This document shows, piece by piece, positions 1 to 5,272 of a stretch of DNA of 5,272 nucleotides. Under the pieces are notes generated by a model. The model was not told the DNA's origin and searched no databases. It worked only from the letters and a program-made list of their open reading frames with translations. Position 1 is the first letter of the stretch. Every line of letters starts with the position of its first letter. Origin of the DNA: an uncultured Phycisphaerales bacterium (GTDB lineage: Bacteria > Planctomycetota > Phycisphaerae > Phycisphaerales > UBA1924); the NCBI GenBank assembly GCA_937871415.1, contig CALMQD010000002.1, positions 1 through 5,272 on the forward strand. Direction: 5' to 3'. A program made the translations under genes and the position numbers.

Positions 1-121
1 GGGTGTCGGAAGGGGCGCGCAAGGCGGCGGGGGGGGAGGGGGGGGGAAGGGGGGGGGGGGCCCGTTTCGGGCGCGCCCGTTTGGGGGGGGGGTTTGGGGG
101 GGGGGGGGGGGGGGGGGGGGG
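1..121. other. Poly-G low-complexity stretch, probable sequencing or assembly artefact
   Basis: Runs of G occupy 29-36 (8), 38-46 (9), 49-60 (12), 83-92 (10) and 96-121 (26), broken only by a few A, C and T bases. The octamer GCCCGTTT occurs twice (60-67 and 75-82), and 60-72 can fold as a small hairpin. Nothing here looks coding: the reading frames translate to glycine repeats. Dark-cycle poly-G from two-colour sequencing at a contig end is the most likely explanation. A genuine G-quadruplex-forming tract is the alternative. The true sequence upstream of the kinase gene should be regarded as unknown here. Confidence 0.8.
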
Positions 122-171
122 AACGAACTACGAGCGGAAGAAGACCGGTGAGGCGGCAGGGGGCAAGCAGC

Positions 172-183
172 CGCACGCGTGCG
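172..183. repeat. 12-base perfect palindrome
   Basis: CGCACGCGTGCG is its own reverse complement. It is flanked by an imperfect direct repeat, GCAAGCAGCCG (163-173) and GCAAGCGGCCG (190-200), which match at 10 of 11 positions. Such a layout could be a regulator binding site upstream of the kinase gene. Short GC palindromes are common by chance in sequence this GC-rich, and it lies nearly 300 bases before the start codon, so a function is only a guess. Confidence 0.35.
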
Positions 184-458
184 TTTTGCGCAAGCGGCCG
201 AACTGAGCGGGTTCGGTCTGCGACGTCTGGGGGGGCTGTGCGGCCGGCGCGGCGGGCGGGTGGTGGTCGTGAGGGAGAGCCCGGCGGGGTTTCGCCGCGC
301 TCTATTCCGGGGGCCAAGTCCACCTTCCCGGGCGGTCGATAGGTGCGATCTGCGTGCAGTGCGCGGTGCTCTGGGTGGAGTCCCGGGAGTAGGGGCGGCG
401 GCGGAGCGTGCGCGGGGGGGTGAGGGGGACGCGCTCGCGGCGGCGCGGCGCGCGGTGT

Positions 459-463
459 GAGGG
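459..463 (+). promoter_or_regulatory. Likely ribosome binding site for the histidine kinase
   Basis: GAGGG lies 11 bases before the ATG at 475 and is the only Shine-Dalgarno-like element close to a candidate start. The alternative GTG at 457 has only a G-rich element about 30 bases upstream, too far to serve it, and the ATG at 493 has none. The spacing is slightly long, so this supports the 475 start without proving it. Confidence 0.45.
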
Positions 464-474
464 CGGCCCTGTCT

Positions 475-3124
<2,650 letters not shown>

Positions 3125-3126
<2 letters not shown>

Positions 3127-3138
3127 GGCTCAGGCCTC
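3125..3138. terminator. Small hairpin spanning both convergent stop codons, weak terminator candidate
   Basis: GAGGC (3125-3129) pairs perfectly with GCCTC (3134-3138) around the four-base loop TCAG. It overlaps the kinase stop (3124-3126) and the ATPase stop (3130-3132). A second inverted repeat, GGGCCC at 3150-3155 and 3170-3175, lies just inside the ATPase gene. Neither is followed by a T-tract in either direction, so intrinsic termination is doubtful. Its position between two converging genes is the main reason to list it. Confidence 0.25.
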
Positions 3139-5272
3139 GGGGGCGGCGAGGGCCCTGACGCCGCCGGTGGGGCCCTTGTGGGCCAGGAGCAGGAGCGAGT
3201 TCACGACGACGACGAGGGTGCCGCCCTCGTGCCCGAGGACGCCGACCCAGAGGGGGACGGGGCTGCCGATACGCGAGCCCACGAGCGTCCAGACGGCCAT
3301 AACGACCAGCGCCGAGAGCGCGAGGATGAAGTTGATCGCGATGGTGCGACGGACGCGGCGCGCGAGGCGCACGGCCCAGGGCACCTCGCCCAGGTCGTCG
3401 GAGAGCAGGACGATGTCGGCGTTCTCGAGCGCGGCGTCGGAGCCGATGGAGCCGATGCCGATGGCGACGTCGGCCGCGGCGAGCGCGGGGGCGTCGTTCA
3501 CGCCGTCGCCGATGACGCCGGTGAAAACGTGCTTGGGGCGCTGGTCGGTGCCCGCGGCCGGGCCGGAGGCGGTCGCGGCGTCCGAGACGCCGCTCTTGAT
3601 GCGTTCGACCCAGGCGACCTTGTCGCCCGGCAGGAGCTGGGCGTGGAACTGGTCGAGTCGGAGTTGCTGGGCGACGGCGCGGGCGGTGAGTTCGTTGTCG
3701 CCGGTGAGCATGACGACGGGGCGGACGCCCAGGTCGTGGAGTTCGCGGACGAGGGTCTCGGCGCCGGGTCGGACGCTGTCGGCCAGGACAATGACGGCGG
3801 CCTGCTCGTCGTGAGCGATGACGACGCCGATCTGGCCGCGTTCCTGGACGCTCTCGAGCACGTCCTGCACGCGTTGGCGGAGGCAGGCGGGGATGAGTTC
3901 GTTGGTGAAGACGAGGGTGCCCAGGCGTGCGGGGGCCATCTGCCCGGCGTTGGGGGAGGCGCTGTCGGGGCTGACGCGCAGGCGAGCGGAGACGCCGCGG
4001 CCGGCGGTGAAGGCGTGGTGCTCGCCGGGGAGGGGCGCGATGTTGCGGGCCTTGGCGGCGTCGAGGACGGCGCGGGCGATGGGGTGCGTGGATTCGCTTT
4101 CGAGTGCCGCGGCGGCGGCGAGGAGGGAGTCCTCGTCGGACCAGCCGACGGCGTGGATCTGCTTGACGCGGGGCTTGCCGACGGTGAGGGTGCCGGTCTT
4201 GTCGAAGCAGACGGCGCCGAGGCGGGAGAGGCGCTCGATGGACTGGCCGCCCTTGAAGAGGACGCCGGCGCGGGCGGCGCGGGCGATGCCGGCGAGCGTG
4301 GCGGTGGGCGTGGCGATGATGATGGCGCAGGGGGAGGCGACGATGAGCAGGGTGATGGCGACGTAGAGAGCACCCACCTCGTCGGCGTGCGGACCGGCGG
4401 CGCCTTCGAGGCTCTGGCCGGGCCGGTTCCAGAGGGGCGCATCGAAGAACCGCCACCAGACGAAGAAGACCAGGATCGAGACGACCATGACGCCGATGGC
4501 GTAGGGCTCGCTGAAGCGGTCGATGAAGCGCTGCACGGGCTCGCGCTGCTGCTGGGCCTGGATGACCAGGTCGAGGATGCGCTGCAGGCTCGACTCTTTC
4601 GCCGGGCGCGTGACACGCACGCGCAGAGGGTTGCCGACGTTGACGGTGCCGGCGAAGACGTCGTCGCCGATCTGGACGGTGCGCGGGATGGACTCGCCGG
4701 TGAGGGAAGCCTGGTTGACGCTGCCGCCCTCGCCCTGGTGGTCGCCGACGGAGAGGACGACGCCGTCGGCGGCGATGGACTCGCCGGGCGGCACCTTGAG
4801 CACGTCGCCGGGCACGAGGGCCTCGGGGGCGATCTCCTCCCACGCCTCTTCCGCGGGCGCGGCGCCGGGGCGGAGGCGCGTGGCGCGGGTGGGCATGAGT
4901 TTGTGCAGGGCCTCGACGGCGCGGGTGGTGCGCTGCATGGCGAGGGCCTCGAGCGCGCCGGAGAGGACAAAGAGGAACAGCAGGAGCGCCCCCTCGCCCG
5001 GGGCGCCCATGGCCGCGGCGAGCAGCGCGCCGACGACCATCAGCACGTCGATGTCGAACTTGCGGTGTCGGAGTGCGTCCCAGGCGGCGCGTCCGCCGTG
5101 GAAGAGGCCCAGCGCCAGCGAGGTCCAGGCGCAGGCGCGCGAGACGGGGAGGAGGTCCTCGGACCCGGCGTGCCGGAGGATAAAGCTCAGCAGGAGCAGC
5201 GCGCCGGCGGTGATCGCGGACCAGAGTTCGCCCTTGGCGCTCAAGAACCACGCCCAAGCGCCGACGGGCCCG
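3130..5272 (-). CDS. P1B-4-type heavy-metal-transporting ATPase, 5' end missing
   Basis: Integral-membrane pump that uses ATP to export transition-metal ions. About 713 residues are visible. The frame stays open to the window edge, so the N-terminus is missing; the TTG at 5244 has no ribosome binding site and is unlikely to be the start. Numbering from that TTG, helices lie near 8-22, 38-55, 68-82 and 86-105. The actuator domain has TGES at 182-185. Two helices follow (about 250-268 and 290-320), the second with S304-P305-C306. The phosphorylation motif DKTGTLT starts at D348, the nucleotide domain has H387-P388, and the hinge has TGDN (514-517) and GDGVNDAP (579-586). Two last helices follow, with HEGGT at 672-676. 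SPC together with HEGGT marks the P1B-4 group (CoaT, CtpD, PfeT; Co, Fe, Ni or Zn); copper and Zn/Cd pumps use CPC. No N-terminal metal-binding domain is visible, but one could lie beyond the edge. All catalytic residues are present. An 18-20 residue insertion precedes GDGVND. Confidence 0.93.
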   Translation of the reverse strand, partial: GPVGAWAWFLSAKGELWSAITAGALLLLSFILRHAGSEDLLPVSRACAWTSLALGLFHGGRAAWDALRHRKFDIDVLMVVGALLAAAMGAPGEGALLLFLFVLSGALEALAMQRTTRAVEALHKLMPTRATRLRPGAAPAEEAWEEIAPEALVPGDVLKVPPGESIAADGVVLSVGDHQGEGGSVNQASLTGESIPRTVQIGDDVFAGTVNVGNPLRVRVTRPAKESSLQRILDLVIQAQQQREPVQRFIDRFSEPYAIGVMVVSILVFFVWWRFFDAPLWNRPGQSLEGAAGPHADEVGALYVAITLLIVASPCAIIIATPTATLAGIARAARAGVLFKGGQSIERLSRLGAVCFDKTGTLTVGKPRVKQIHAVGWSDEDSLLAAAAALESESTHPIARAVLDAAKARNIAPLPGEHHAFTAGRGVSARLRVSPDSASPNAGQMAPARLGTLVFTNELIPACLRQRVQDVLESVQERGQIGVVIAHDEQAAVIVLADSVRPGAETLVRELHDLGVRPVVMLTGDNELTARAVAQQLRLDQFHAQLLPGDKVAWVERIKSGVSDAATASGPAAGTDQRPKHVFTGVIGDGVNDAPALAAADVAIGIGSIGSDAALENADIVLLSDDLGEVPWAVRLARRVRRTIAINFILALSALVVMAVWTLVGSRIGSPVPLWVGVLGHEGGTLVVVVNSLLLLAHKGPTGGVRALAAPEA

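Larger units (their letters stand above)
122..474. other. Gene-free leader region upstream of the histidine kinase
   Basis: About 350 bases with no gene I can support. Short frames exist on the + strand but are rich in Gly, Arg and Ala and show no recognisable domain. The stretch contains a 12-base palindrome (172-183), an 8-base palindrome TTGCGCAA (186-193), a small hairpin CGGCG/CGCCG with a 6-base loop (282-297), and a G-rich segment near 414-428. I could not pick out a convincing -35/-10 pair. A promoter for the kinase gene presumably lies here or further upstream, but the sequence does not show where. The proximity of the poly-G artefact means that base accuracy may also be reduced. Confidence 0.6.

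Noticed and set aside
299..306. A TCTATT element as a possible -10 box
   Set aside because: No matching -35 element lies at 16-18 bases upstream, and a single AT-rich hexamer in this GC-rich leader is not enough to call a promoter.
457..459. GTG at 457 as the kinase start
   Set aside because: It has no suitably spaced ribosome binding site and would add only six residues ahead of MTLRRRMF, whereas the ATG at 475 has GAGGG upstream and leads directly into the positively charged end of TM1.
3..460. Several short + strand open frames in the left 460 bases
   Set aside because: They translate to Gly/Arg/Ala low-complexity sequence arising from poly-G and GC-rich DNA, with no domain and no ribosome binding site.

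Overview
This is a very GC-rich window, probably a whole short metagenomic contig. It begins in a guanine-homopolymer stretch that looks like a sequencing or assembly artefact, and it ends inside an open reading frame. It carries two substantial genes that converge tail to tail. The base composition, the style of the hybrid kinase (receiver motif AEDGVDNQ) and the ATPase are compatible with a planctomycete, perhaps of the Phycisphaerae type. That assignment rests on impression, with no marker gene in the window, and should be treated as weak.

Layout: positions 1-121 are runs of G of up to 26 bases. Positions 122-474 hold no gene I can support, only a few short palindromes and a likely ribosome binding site. 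Positions 475-3126 (+) encode a membrane-bound hybrid sensor histidine kinase of 883 aa. Its domain order is TM1, CHASE4 extracytoplasmic sensor, TM2, HAMP, PAS, HisKA, HATPase_c and a C-terminal receiver, and all catalytic residues are present. Positions 3130-5272 (-) encode a P1B-type metal-transporting ATPase cut at its 5' end by the window edge. It carries an SPC motif in the ion-channel helix and HEGGT in the last helix, the signature of the P1B-4 group (CoaT/CtpD/PfeT-like; Co, Fe, Ni or Zn export) and not of the CPC copper or Zn/Cd pumps.

The two stop codons are three bases apart, so the genes are not an operon, and any functional link (metal sensing and metal export) is speculation. 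The kinase has no Hpt domain, and no DNA-binding response regulator is in the window, so its downstream partner is unknown. The + strand is richer in G than C throughout, which shows as G-ending codons in the kinase and C-ending codons in the ATPase. I see no mobile element, CRISPR array, RNA gene or convincing new system here. The points most worth checking are the artefactual left end, the metal specificity of the ATPase and the insertion in its P domain.
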